A stretch of DNA of 14,959 nucleotides from an uncultured Lysobacteraceae bacterium (GCA_937897645.1 CALCNV010000059.1:1-14959), one strand, 5' to 3'. Shown: positions 8,772-14,959, numbered from the stretch's first letter. Made by a program: numbers and translations. The notes: generated by a model from the letters alone, not told the origin.

Positions 8772-8817
8772 AAGTCGGACACTCGGTGCGATTCCAGAAA
8801 GTGGACCACCAAACCAG

Positions 8818-8841
8818 AACGCCCGGAAAAATCCGGGCGTT
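8818..8841 (-). terminator. Terminator-like hairpin downstream of dnaN
   Basis: A perfect 10-bp stem, AACGCCCGGA paired with TCCGGGCGTT, encloses a 4-nt loop. It lies 30 nt after the dnaN stop on the minus strand. The following bases (CTGGTTTGG) are only moderately T-rich, so it may be a weak terminator or an RNA 3'-end stabiliser. Confidence 0.55.
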
Positions 8842-8846
8842 GGGAG

Positions 8847-8862
8847 TGTTCCACGTGAAACA
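8847..8862. promoter_or_regulatory. parS-like ParB-binding site 3, between dnaN and its terminator hairpin
   Basis: TGTTCCACGTGAAACA fits the parS pattern TGTTnCACGTGnAACA fully and differs by one base from the fully symmetric form TGTTTCACGTGAAACA. It is intergenic, 9 nt past the dnaN stop and about 1.1 kb from the presumed oriC. It is the best of the three sites in this window. Confidence 0.85.
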
Positions 8863-8871
8863 CGGCAACCA

Positions 8872-9972
8872 TCAGAGTCGCAGTGGCATGACCACGTGCC
8901 GGGACTTCTCGCTGCTGGCTTCACGCACCAGGGCCGACGAGTTGGCATCGCGCAGCTGGATAACGATGTGTTCGTCGCGCAGGGCGGACAGGGCATCCAG
9001 CAGGTAGTTCACATTGAAGCCGATGGCGAGGTCGCTGACCTTGGTATCGGCTTCGATCTCTTCCTGGGCTTCTTCCTGCTCCGGGTTGTGGGCGCTGATC
9101 TTGAGCTGGCCGGGCGAGACTTCCACGCGCACGCCGCGGTATTTCTCGTTGGACAGGATCGCGGCACGCTGCAGGGCGGCGCGCAGGACTTCACGCTCCA
9201 GCTTGACTTCGCGGTCTGCACCGATCGGTATCACCGCGGCGTAATCAGGGAAACGGCCGTCGATCAGCTTGGACGTGAAGCTGACGTCGTCGCGCTTGAC
9301 CCGAATGTGGTTGCGTCCGATTTCAAGCTCCAGCTCGCGGTCGCCGCTTTCCAGCAGGCGCTGCAGCTCGGTCACGCCCTTGCGCGGCACGATGATCTGG
9401 CGCTTGGCGGTGGCCGCGCCTTCCAGAGTGGTTTCACACATGGCCAGGCGATGGCCGTCAGTGGCCACGCAACGCAGGGTCTTGTCGCCCAGGTCGAACA
9501 GCAGCCCGTTGAGGTAATAGCGGACGTCCTGCTGGGCCATGGCGAACGCGGTGCGTTCGATCAATTCCTTCAGCGCCGCCTCGGGCACCGTGACGCGTTC
9601 CGTGGCTTCGACTTCATCCACGGAAGGGAAGTCGTTCGCTGGCAACGTCGCCAGGGTGAAGCGGCTACGCCCGGCCTGCACGGTGACCTTGTCGCCGGTC
9701 TGGCTGACGGTGACCTTGCTGCCATCCGGCAGGGCACGCACGATTTCGAACAGCTTGCGGGCGGGGATGGTGGTTTCGCCGTCCTGCGCATCGTCGACTG
9801 CGCTGCGGGCAATCATCTCGACTTCCAGGTCGGTGCCGGTCAGCGACAGTTGCCCGCCTTGTACCTGTACCAGGAAATTGGCGAGCACCGGCAAGGTCTG
9901 CCGGCGTTCAACCACGTTGACGACCTGCGTCAACGGCTTCAGCAATGCTTCGCGTTGCAGACTGAAACGCAT
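8872..9972 (-). CDS. dnaN: DNA polymerase III beta sliding clamp
   Basis: A 366-residue protein, the same length as E. coli beta. It begins MRFSLQREALLKPL and ends HVVMPLRL, where the MPxRL tail forms part of the protein-binding pocket in the family. Three clamp domains of about 120 residues each are expected at about 1-120, 128-247 and 248-366. Conserved stretches include RRQTLPVLANFL near the N-terminus and YYLNGLLFDL and CVATDGHRLA in the middle domain. It forms the dimeric ring that tethers polymerase III and binds partners such as Hda and MutS. The ATG at 9972 has only a weak GGGCGAG upstream. It lies between recF and the presumed origin, and a hairpin and a parS site follow it. Confidence 0.98.
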   Translation of the reverse strand: MRFSLQREALLKPLTQVVNVVERRQTLPVLANFLVQVQGGQLSLTGTDLEVEMIARSAVDDAQDGETTIPARKLFEIVRALPDGSKVTVSQTGDKVTVQAGRSRFTLATLPANDFPSVDEVEATERVTVPEAALKELIERTAFAMAQQDVRYYLNGLLFDLGDKTLRCVATDGHRLAMCETTLEGAATAKRQIIVPRKGVTELQRLLESGDRELELEIGRNHIRVKRDDVSFTSKLIDGRFPDYAAVIPIGADREVKLEREVLRAALQRAAILSNEKYRGVRVEVSPGQLKISAHNPEQEEAQEEIEADTKVSDLAIGFNVNYLLDALSALRDEHIVIQLRDANSSALVREASSEKSRHVVMPLRL

Positions 9973-10139
9973 GTGGTGCTCGCCCCTTATGCTCTGGATC
10001 TTGAAAAGAGTATTAAATCAAAAACTGGTGGTGATGGTTTTGCTGGTTTCGGTTGAGAAGTAGCGCAACACATTGAATCAACTTGTTTTTATTGCGGCCT
10101 TAAGGCGTGTATCAGGCCCCGCGTAAGCAGGGTGGAAGC

Positions 10140-10148
10140 TGTGGATAA
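10140..10148 (-). promoter_or_regulatory. DnaA box (perfect 9-mer)
   Basis: TGTGGATAA on the plus strand is TTATCCACA on the minus strand, the consensus high-affinity DnaA-binding sequence. It faces the second box across 26 nt. Confidence 0.85.
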
Positions 10149-10174
10149 CTCTAGCGGTTTTTTTCGTCCCCAAC

Positions 10175-10183
10175 TTATCCACA
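10175..10183 (+). promoter_or_regulatory. DnaA box (perfect 9-mer)
   Basis: TTATCCACA on the plus strand, identical to the consensus, 14 nt past the dnaA stop codon. It forms an inverted pair with the box at 10140-10148. Confidence 0.85.
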
Positions 10184-10197
10184 ATGCTGGAGCGGTG

Positions 10198-11520
10198 TTA
10201 TTCACTGAGCTTACGGATCAATTTGTCCCAGTCTTCATGCAGTTTGCCATCGGTTTCCATCAGGTTGCGGATCTGGCGGCAGGCGTGCAGGACGGTGGTG
10301 TGGTCGCGACCGGCAAAGGCATCGCCGATCTCCGGCAGGCTGTGTTCGGTCAGTTCCTTGGCCAGCGCCATCGCCACCTGTCGCGGGCGCGCCAGTGAGC
10401 GCGTGCGCCGCTTGGACAGCAAATCCTTGATCTGCAGGCCGTAATAGTCTGCCACGGTCTTCTGTATGTTGGGGATGCTGATGGCCTGTTGCTGGGCGCG
10501 CAACAGGTCGCGCAGGGTTTCCTGGGCGAACTCCGGGGTGATGGCGCGGCCGGTGAAGTTGGCGCGCGCGGTCAGGGTGTTCAAGGCACCTTCCAGGTCC
10601 CGCACATTGGAGCGCATCTTCTTGGCCAGCAGGAAGGCGACGTCGTCGGGGATCTGCGCGCCGCGTTCGCGGGCCTTGGCCAGCACGATGGCAGCGCGGG
10701 TCTCGAAGTCCGGTGGTTCGATCGCCACCGACAGGCCCCAGGCCAGGCGCGATTTCAGCCGTGGCTCCAGGCCTTCCACTTCGCGCGGATAGCGGTCGCA
10801 GGTGAGGATGATCTGCTGCTTGCCGTCGAACAGGGCATTGAAGGTGTGGAAGAACTCTTCCTGGGTGCGATCCTTGCCGGCGAAGAACTGGATGTCGTCG
10901 ATCAGCAGTGCGTCCACCTGCTGGAAACGGCGCTTGAACTGGTCCATCGATTTCTCGATCAGCGCCTTGGTCATGGCGCTGAAGAATTGCTCCGAACGCA
11001 GGTACAGCACGCGCGCAGCCGGATTCTGCCGACGCAGTTCGTTGCCGGCGGCGAACATCAGGTGGGTCTTGCCCAGTCCGGTGCCGCCATACAGCAGCAG
11101 CGGGTTGTGCGAACGGTCACCCGGCGCCTGCGCGGCCTGCCAGGCGGCGGCGCGACCCAGCTGGTTGCTGCGGCCTTCGACGAAATTGTCGAAGCTGTAG
11201 TGCGAATCCAGGTTGCCGGCATACGGTTCGCTGGCGGCGAATACCGAGGTTGCCGCCGCCGCGGCAGCGCCGGGTTCGGCGATGCGGGCGCGCGATCCGA
11301 TTTCCACCGACACGTCGCGATGGCCGGCGAAGTGGCCCAACAGCTCCTGGATGCGCGGCAGGTAGCGCTCGCGCACCTGTTCGACGATGAAGGCATTGGG
11401 TGCGTACAGCACCATGGCGTCACTGCGCTGCTCGGCCTGCAAGGGCTTCAGCCAGGTGTGTACGTCTTCGGCCGGCAATTCGGCTTCCAGGCGTTCGAGG
11501 CAGCGGGGCCAAGCATCCAT
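10198..11520 (-). CDS. dnaA: Chromosomal replication initiator protein DnaA
   Basis: A 440-residue AAA+ protein counted from MDAWPRCLERL at 11520, the start I know from Xanthomonas DnaA. An in-frame ATG at 11535 would add five residues; neither has a clear ribosome-binding site. Domain I spans about 1-75 and a short alanine-rich linker about 80-100. The AAA+ domain has Walker A GGTGLGKT at 145-152, Walker B LLIDDIQF near 205-212 and an arginine-finger region EPRLKSRLAWGL with R258. Sensor 2 is RSNVRDLEG with R307. Domain IV carries the DNA-binding SKRRTRSLARPRQVAM region and the signature GRDHTTVLHAC at 404-414. It binds DnaA boxes and opens oriC. If oriC is in the dnaA-dnaN gap, dnaA is transcribed against the replication fork. 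Confidence 0.98.
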   Translation of the reverse strand: MDAWPRCLERLEAELPAEDVHTWLKPLQAEQRSDAMVLYAPNAFIVEQVRERYLPRIQELLGHFAGHRDVSVEIGSRARIAEPGAAAAAATSVFAASEPYAGNLDSHYSFDNFVEGRSNQLGRAAAWQAAQAPGDRSHNPLLLYGGTGLGKTHLMFAAGNELRRQNPAARVLYLRSEQFFSAMTKALIEKSMDQFKRRFQQVDALLIDDIQFFAGKDRTQEEFFHTFNALFDGKQQIILTCDRYPREVEGLEPRLKSRLAWGLSVAIEPPDFETRAAIVLAKARERGAQIPDDVAFLLAKKMRSNVRDLEGALNTLTARANFTGRAITPEFAQETLRDLLRAQQQAISIPNIQKTVADYYGLQIKDLLSKRRTRSLARPRQVAMALAKELTEHSLPEIGDAFAGRDHTTVLHACRQIRNLMETDGKLHEDWDKLIRKLSE

Positions 11521-11623
11521 CGCGGGCGGGCACATCTATCGGGAGGCGTTCGCGCGGTGATGCCGGGCGCGGGACGCGGTGAAGGGCGGGGTGGAAATAC
11601 AGCGGTGAACACCAGCCCGGCAG

Positions 11624-11629
11624 ATTATC
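11624..11629 (-). promoter_or_regulatory. Possible dnaA -10 element
   Basis: On the minus strand GATAAT matches the -10 consensus at five of six bases, about 104 nt upstream of the dnaA start. The surrounding sequence is GC-rich and no convincing -35 box is found at 16-18 nt, so this is tentative. Confidence 0.3.
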
Positions 11630-11708
11630 ACGCGCGGGCAGGCCGCACGGGACAATGCGGGCAGGCCATTGCCCGGCCTTGTGGTGGTAGCGGGTCGTCT
11701 TGCAGGAG

Positions 11709-11737
11709 TTGACCGCGGCGCCTCTGGGCTTTAGAAT
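11709..11737 (+). promoter_or_regulatory. Sigma-70-type promoter of the rpmH operon
   Basis: TTGACC (11709-11714) and TAGAAT (11732-11737) match the -35 and -10 consensus at five of six bases each, with an optimal 17-nt spacer. Transcription should start near 11744, about 31 nt before rpmH. It diverges from dnaA. Confidence 0.8.
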
Positions 11738-11774
11738 TTCCGGTTCTTTCCATCGCTATCCGCCCGAGGGCCCC

Positions 11775-11915
11775 ATGGCCACCAAGCGCACTTACCAACC
11801 CAGCAACCTCAAGCGCAAGCGCGACCACGGCTTCCGCGCCCGTATGGCCACTGCCGACGGCCGCAAGATCCTGGCCCGTCGCCGTGCCAAGGGCCGCGCG
11901 CGCCTGAGCGCCTGA
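11775..11915 (+). CDS. rpmH: Large ribosomal subunit protein bL34
   Basis: A 46-residue, very basic protein, MATKRTYQPSNLKRKRDHGF and onward, ending ARLSA. Length and sequence are those of bacterial L34, which binds 23S rRNA. The start at 11775 has GAGGG a few nt upstream. It is the first gene after the promoter at 11709-11737. The 88-nt gap to rnpA contains a terminator-like hairpin, which could make L34 transcripts more abundant than the downstream genes. Confidence 0.98.
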   Translation: MATKRTYQPSNLKRKRDHGFRARMATADGRKILARRRAKGRARLSA

Positions 11916-11963
11916 TGGTCCTGCCGCAGCCTGCGGCCACGTCCATCAACGCCTGTGTACCGC

Positions 11964-11994
11964 AAAAGTCCGCGCAGTCCTGTGCGGACTTTTT
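11964..11994 (+). terminator. Terminator or attenuator hairpin between rpmH and rnpA
   Basis: AAAAGTCCGC (11964-11973) pairs with GCGGACTTTT (11984-11993) as a perfect 10-bp stem with a 10-nt loop, followed by a run of five T. It has the form of an intrinsic terminator ending 9 nt before the rnpA start. Because no other promoter is evident for rnpA, partial read-through (attenuation) is likely. That is inference. Confidence 0.75.
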
Positions 11995-12003
11995 CGTGCC
12001 TGC

Positions 12004-12438
12004 ATGAACGCCTCGTTCCCGCGTAGCGCCCGTGTCCGCACCAGCGCCGAATACGCCCGCGTGTTCGAACTGGCCAAACGCACGTCCGATCCCATGCTCA
12101 GCCTGCACTGGCAAGCGACCGATTCGCCGGCCCGCCTTGGGCTGGCCGTGTCGCGCAAGGTCGATCCGCATGCCGTGGGCCGCAACCGCATCAAGCGGGC
12201 TTTGCGCGAACAATTCCGCCAACTACGCCTGCAGCTGCCCGGCGGCGACTACGTGGTGGTGGCACGTCCGGCAGCCGCGAAAGCCAATCGCGAACAGCTC
12301 AGCGCCACCTTCCTGCGTACCTTGATCCGGGCCGGCGCATTGCCCGTATCCGTCGCGCCCGGCACAATGCCGCCGGTCAACAACGCGCCTTCCCCTTCTT
12401 CCCGCACCACGTCCAAACCGGACTCCCGAGCCGGTTGA
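12004..12438 (+). CDS. rnpA: Ribonuclease P protein component
   Basis: A 144-residue basic protein with the RnpA signature. Residues 48-69 read AVSRKVDPHAVGRNRIKRALRE, containing the RNR motif at 60-62 that contacts the RNase P RNA. It helps the RNA subunit remove 5' leaders from pre-tRNAs. It is longer than E. coli RnpA (119 residues) because of a tail of about 30 residues rich in Pro, Ser, Thr and Ala, which looks disordered. The ATG at 12004 has no Shine-Dalgarno sequence and follows the rpmH-rnpA hairpin directly. yidC starts 13 nt after the stop. Confidence 0.96.
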   Translation: MNASFPRSARVRTSAEYARVFELAKRTSDPMLSLHWQATDSPARLGLAVSRKVDPHAVGRNRIKRALREQFRQLRLQLPGGDYVVVARPAAAKANREQLSATFLRTLIRAGALPVSVAPGTMPPVNNAPSPSSRTTSKPDSRAG

Positions 12439-12451
12439 GAATGCCTGTCCG

Positions 12452-14218
12452 ATGAACCAGACCCGTGCTTTCCTTCTTATCGCCTGGCTGATGGTGGCGA
12501 CTTTGCTGTGGGTGGAATGGGGCAAGTTCAATGCGCCCAAGCCCGTGGCAGCGCCTACCCCGATCACGCAGACCACCAATGCGCCCGCGAGCAGCACCGT
12601 GCCGGGTGCGATCCCGGCCATGCCGGCCGCCACCGCCGGCACCACGCCTGGCGTGCCGACCCTGCCCGCTACCACCACCAGTCCGGCCAGTGCCGCGCCG
12701 GTCGCCAGCGCACCGCGCGTCACCGTGAGCACGGATGTATTGCGCCTGGTCCTGGACGGCGGCAGCGTCCTCGAAGCCGACCTGCTGCAGTATCCGCAGA
12801 CGAAGGCGGCCGGCAGCGCGCCGGTGAAACTGTTCAACCAGGACCCTGCGCATTACTACACCGCCCAGAGCGGATGGATCAGCGCACAGGGCGGCTCGGC
12901 CCCCAGCCATGAGTCCGGTTTCGTGCCCGAGCACGGCAGCGCCGACGTGGTGCTGGCGCCGGACGCGGCGGAAGTCTCGGTGCCGTTCGTGTGGACCAGC
13001 CCCGATGGCGTGACCATCCGCCGCACCTACACGCTCAAGCGTGGCGACTACGCCTTGCGCGTCCGCGACGACGTGGCCAACACCGGCACCGCGCCGTGGC
13101 AGGGTTATGTCTATCGCCAGCTGCTGCGCGTACCGCCGGTCATCAAGACCGGCATGACTAATCCGGAATCCTTCAGCTTCAACGGTGCCACTTGGTTTGA
13201 CGGTGAATACAATCGGCGACCGTTCAAAGGAGGCTGGTTTCAGGGTGAATATCTTGTTGACGGAGAAAATCAGGCTAATGCAAAGGGTGGCTGGGTAGCG
13301 ATGCTGCAGCACCACTTCTTCTCGGCATGGATTCCAGATGCCGGGAAGGAGTCACTTATTGAAGTCGTTAAGCTGCCTGTAGCGAACGGCGGCGAACAAA
13401 ATCTGATTCGGGAAACAGACAAGATTCCAACTGTCGTCCAGCCGGGACAGCGGATCACCAATGAAGCGCGTCTTTATGTGGGACCGAAGCTTGTTGGGGA
13501 TATGAAAGCGCAGAACGTGCCCGGCTTGGATCGCGCGGTGGACTACAGCCAGTTCTCGATCTTCGCGCTGATCGGCCAAGGCTTGTTCTGGATCCTCAAC
13601 CACCTGCATTCGCTACTTGGCAACTGGGGCTGGTCCATCGTCGGTCTGGTGGTGCTGGTGAAACTGGCGCTGTATCCGCTGTCGGCGGCGCAATACAAGA
13701 GCTTCGCCAAGATGCGCCAGTTCCAGCCGCGCATCGCGCAGCTGAAGGAACGCTACGGCGACGACAAGCAGAAGTTCCAGACCGCGATGATGGAGCTGTA
13801 CAAGAAGGAGAAGATCAACCCGATGGGCGGCTGCCTGCCCATCCTGGTGCAGATGCCGATCTTCCTGGCCCTGTACTGGGTGTTGAATGAATCGGTGGAA
13901 TTGCGCCAGGCACCGTGGCTCGGTTTCTGGATCAACGACCTGACCGCACGCGACCCCTACTTCATCCTGCCGGCCATCAACATGGCGGTGATGTGGATGA
14001 CGCAGAAAATGACGCCCGCCGTCGGCATGGATCCGATGCAGCAGAAGATGATGCAGTTCATGCCGCTGGTGTTCGGCGTGATGATGGCCTTCATGCCGGC
14101 CGGCCTGGTGCTGTACTGGGTCACCAACGGCAGCCTGGGCCTGCTGCAGCAGTGGTGGATGACCAAGCAGCACGGCCAGCCGCCGGCGGCACCCGACGCC
14201 AAGGCCGTCAGCAAGTAA
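12452..14218 (+). CDS. yidC: Membrane protein insertase YidC
   Basis: A 588-residue insertase of the long Gram-negative type. It has an N-terminal helix at about 5-21 (MNQTRAFLLIAWLMVATLLW) and an Ala/Pro/Thr-rich linker at about 28-88. The periplasmic P1 domain spans about 90-360, and the conserved insertase core about 368-572. Core motifs include YPLSAAQYKSFAKMR, NPMGGCLPILVQMPIFLALYW and VELRQAPW. YidC inserts small and Sec-dependent proteins into the inner membrane. The groove arginine of E. coli (R366) appears as K404, keeping the charge. Codons 231-350 (13141-13500) are AT-rich relative to the rest of the gene, suggesting recombination. The start follows the family, but the ribosome-binding site is weak. 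A strong terminator follows. Confidence 0.97.
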   Translation: MNQTRAFLLIAWLMVATLLWVEWGKFNAPKPVAAPTPITQTTNAPASSTVPGAIPAMPAATAGTTPGVPTLPATTTSPASAAPVASAPRVTVSTDVLRLVLDGGSVLEADLLQYPQTKAAGSAPVKLFNQDPAHYYTAQSGWISAQGGSAPSHESGFVPEHGSADVVLAPDAAEVSVPFVWTSPDGVTIRRTYTLKRGDYALRVRDDVANTGTAPWQGYVYRQLLRVPPVIKTGMTNPESFSFNGATWFDGEYNRRPFKGGWFQGEYLVDGENQANAKGGWVAMLQHHFFSAWIPDAGKESLIEVVKLPVANGGEQNLIRETDKIPTVVQPGQRITNEARLYVGPKLVGDMKAQNVPGLDRAVDYSQFSIFALIGQGLFWILNHLHSLLGNWGWSIVGLVVLVKLALYPLSAAQYKSFAKMRQFQPRIAQLKERYGDDKQKFQTAMMELYKKEKINPMGGCLPILVQMPIFLALYWVLNESVELRQAPWLGFWINDLTARDPYFILPAINMAVMWMTQKMTPAVGMDPMQQKMMQFMPLVFGVMMAFMPAGLVLYWVTNGSLGLLQQWWMTKQHGQPPAAPDAKAVSK

Positions 14219-14242
14219 CAAGTCGGTGAAATTGAAGAAATC

Positions 14243-14274
14243 AGAAACCCGCATACAGGCGGGTTTCTTTTTTT
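14243..14274 (+). terminator. Intrinsic terminator of the rpmH-rnpA-yidC operon
   Basis: AGAAACCCGC (14243-14252) and GCGGGTTTCT (14259-14268) form a perfect 10-bp stem with a 6-nt loop, followed by seven T (14268-14274). This is a textbook rho-independent terminator 24 nt after the yidC stop. Confidence 0.93.
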
Positions 14275-14291
14275 GAACGGTCTTTATCCCT

Positions 14292-14404
14292 ATCCCGTTC
14301 GTGGTGAGCCTGTCGAACCACGCTCTTGGCGATTACGGCTCGAAACCGAGGGCTGGATTTTGCCGTCGAAAAGCATGGTTCGACAGGCTCACCACGAACG
14401 GGAT
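14292..14404. repeat. Inverted-repeat element with perfect 29-bp arms
   Basis: The arms at 14292-14320 and 14376-14404 are exact reverse complements of 29 nt around a 55-nt spacer. The arm core GTGGTGAGCCTGTCGAACCA is a type of motif I recall as dispersed in many proteobacterial genomes, including xanthomonads, usually as facing pairs between genes. It sits between the yidC terminator and mnmE. No transposase is nearby, so it is probably a non-autonomous palindromic element (inference). Confidence 0.8.
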
Positions 14405-14481
14405 CTTCTAGAGGCGCGCCCCGCGCAACCGGGACGGGCTTGGGAATATGTAAGACTCATACGCATGGAATCTGCAAACCC

Positions 14482-14959
14482 ATGAGTGACACCACCGACA
14501 CCATCGTCGCCATCGCCACCGCAGCAGGCGCAGGTGGCGTGGGCATCGTGCGCCTCTCCGGACCACGGGCGCACGCCATCGGCGAAACCATCAGCGCCCG
14601 CGCACTGCAGCCACGGCATGCGCATCATGCGCGGTTCCTCGATGCGGACGGTGGCGTGATCGACGACGGCATCGCGGTGTCATTCCCCGGCCCGCGCAGT
14701 TTTACCGGTGAAGACATCGTCGAACTGCAGGCGCACGGCAGTCCCGTGGTGCTGCAACAACTCGTCGCCCGCGCCTGCGCACTGGGTGCACGGCATGCGC
14801 GGCCGGGTGAGTTCAGCGAACGCGCCTTCCTCAACGAACGCATGGACCTGGCCCAGGCCGAGGCCATCGCCGACCTGATCGCCGCCTCGGATACGCGCGC
14901 TGCACGTGCCGCGCGCCGGTCGCTGGACGGCGTGTTCTCGCAACGCGTGGATGCGTTGG
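14482..14959 (+). CDS. mnmE: tRNA modification GTPase MnmE, N-terminal part (cut by window edge)
   Basis: The first 159 codons are visible and the frame runs open off the right edge. The protein begins MSDTTDTIVAIATAAGAGG followed by VGIVRLSG, the tetrahydrofolate-binding N-terminal domain of MnmE/TrmE. The region near residues 108-135 shows RPGEFSERAFLNERMDL and AQAEAIADLI, the conserved start of the helical domain. The GTPase domain lies beyond the window. MnmE with MnmG makes the 5-carboxymethylaminomethyl modification at wobble uridine. The ATG at 14482 has only a weak GGAA upstream. A six-codon frame at 14465 (MESANP) ends in the overlap ATGA with this start and might couple translation, but it may be chance. 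The position downstream of yidC is typical. Confidence 0.95.
   Translation, partial: MSDTTDTIVAIATAAGAGGVGIVRLSGPRAHAIGETISARALQPRHAHHARFLDADGGVIDDGIAVSFPGPRSFTGEDIVELQAHGSPVVLQQLVARACALGARHARPGEFSERAFLNERMDLAQAEAIADLIAASDTRAARAARRSLDGVFSQRVDAL

Larger units (their letters stand above)
9973..10197. other. oriC: Probable chromosomal replication origin (oriC) between dnaN and dnaA
   Basis: This 225-bp gap has two perfect 9-mer DnaA boxes in inverted orientation (10140-10148 and 10175-10183). It also has an AT-rich stretch at 10001-10025 (20 of 25 bases A or T) that could be the unwinding element, and a T7 run near 10159-10165. The gap on the other side of dnaA (11521-11774) has no perfect DnaA box. 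Gene directions agree: dnaN-gyrB run left and rpmH-mnmE run right, away from here, and only dnaA reads toward it. The dnaN promoter must also lie in or upstream of this gap. The role is inferred from boxes and context; few boxes are recognisable for a full origin, so weaker ones probably exist. Confidence 0.75.

Noticed and set aside
7389..8858. 489-codon plus-strand open frame opposite recF
   Set aside because: Antisense of recF, covering the repeat element and parS sites; composition is that of a shadow frame.
8892..8897. CACGTG core within dnaN, also one at about 14904 in mnmE
   Set aside because: The flanks do not match TGTT/AACA, so these are not credible parS sites.
14407..14420. Adjacent TCTAGA and GGCGCGCC, resembling a cloning polylinker
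   Set aside because: No vector sequence surrounds it, and GC-rich DNA makes GGCGCGCC common; treated as chance.
14273..14485. 70-codon plus-strand frame before mnmE
   Set aside because: It is created by the 29-bp inverted repeat and begins in the yidC terminator T-run. No ribosome-binding site or family resemblance.

Overview
This window is a core chromosomal segment around the replication origin of a gammaproteobacterium of the Xanthomonadaceae (Lysobacterales). The evidence is gene order and protein character. dnaA, dnaN, recF, gyrB, a CPBP membrane protease, an M48 lipoprotein protease, a TPR protein, tonB, exbB and exbD lie on the minus strand, and rpmH, rnpA, yidC and mnmE lie divergently on the plus strand. 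This is the arrangement I know from Xanthomonas and relatives. DnaA beginning MDAWPRCLERL, the proline-rich TonB and the GTAG-headed palindromic repeat also fit. The genus is not settled; a Stenotrophomonas/Pseudoxanthomonas/Lysobacter-like organism is likely.

Layout. Positions 1-1641 carry the energy-transduction module tonB-exbB-exbD, with exbD cut by the left edge. Positions 1797-4813 carry three envelope genes: a periplasmic TPR protein, an M48 metalloprotease lipoprotein and a CPBP/CAAX-type membrane protease. The CPBP gene starts 5 nt after gyrB. Positions 4819-11520 carry gyrB, recF, dnaN and dnaA, the replication and repair cluster. The 225-bp dnaA-dnaN gap has two perfect, inverted DnaA boxes and an AT-rich stretch and is the likely oriC. 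Three parS-like ParB sites lie 1.1-2.6 kb from it, two inside recF and one just after dnaN. Positions 11709-14274 form the ribosomal protein L34 / RNase P protein / YidC insertase operon, with a clear promoter, an internal terminator-like hairpin and a strong final terminator. mnmE begins at 14482 and runs off the right edge.

Mobile or repeated DNA is limited to two inverted-repeat elements, at 8697-8771 (GTAG-type REP pair) and 14292-14404 (perfect 29-bp arms). There is no transposase, integrase, CRISPR array, tRNA, rRNA or defence gene that I can see.

I found no undescribed multi-gene system. The observations most worth a second look are the parS cluster written into recF codons, a 360-bp low-GC block inside yidC that suggests intragenic recombination, the two palindromic elements, a hairpin covering the ribosome-binding site of the M48 protease gene, and the apparent absence of yidD from its usual place between rnpA and yidC.
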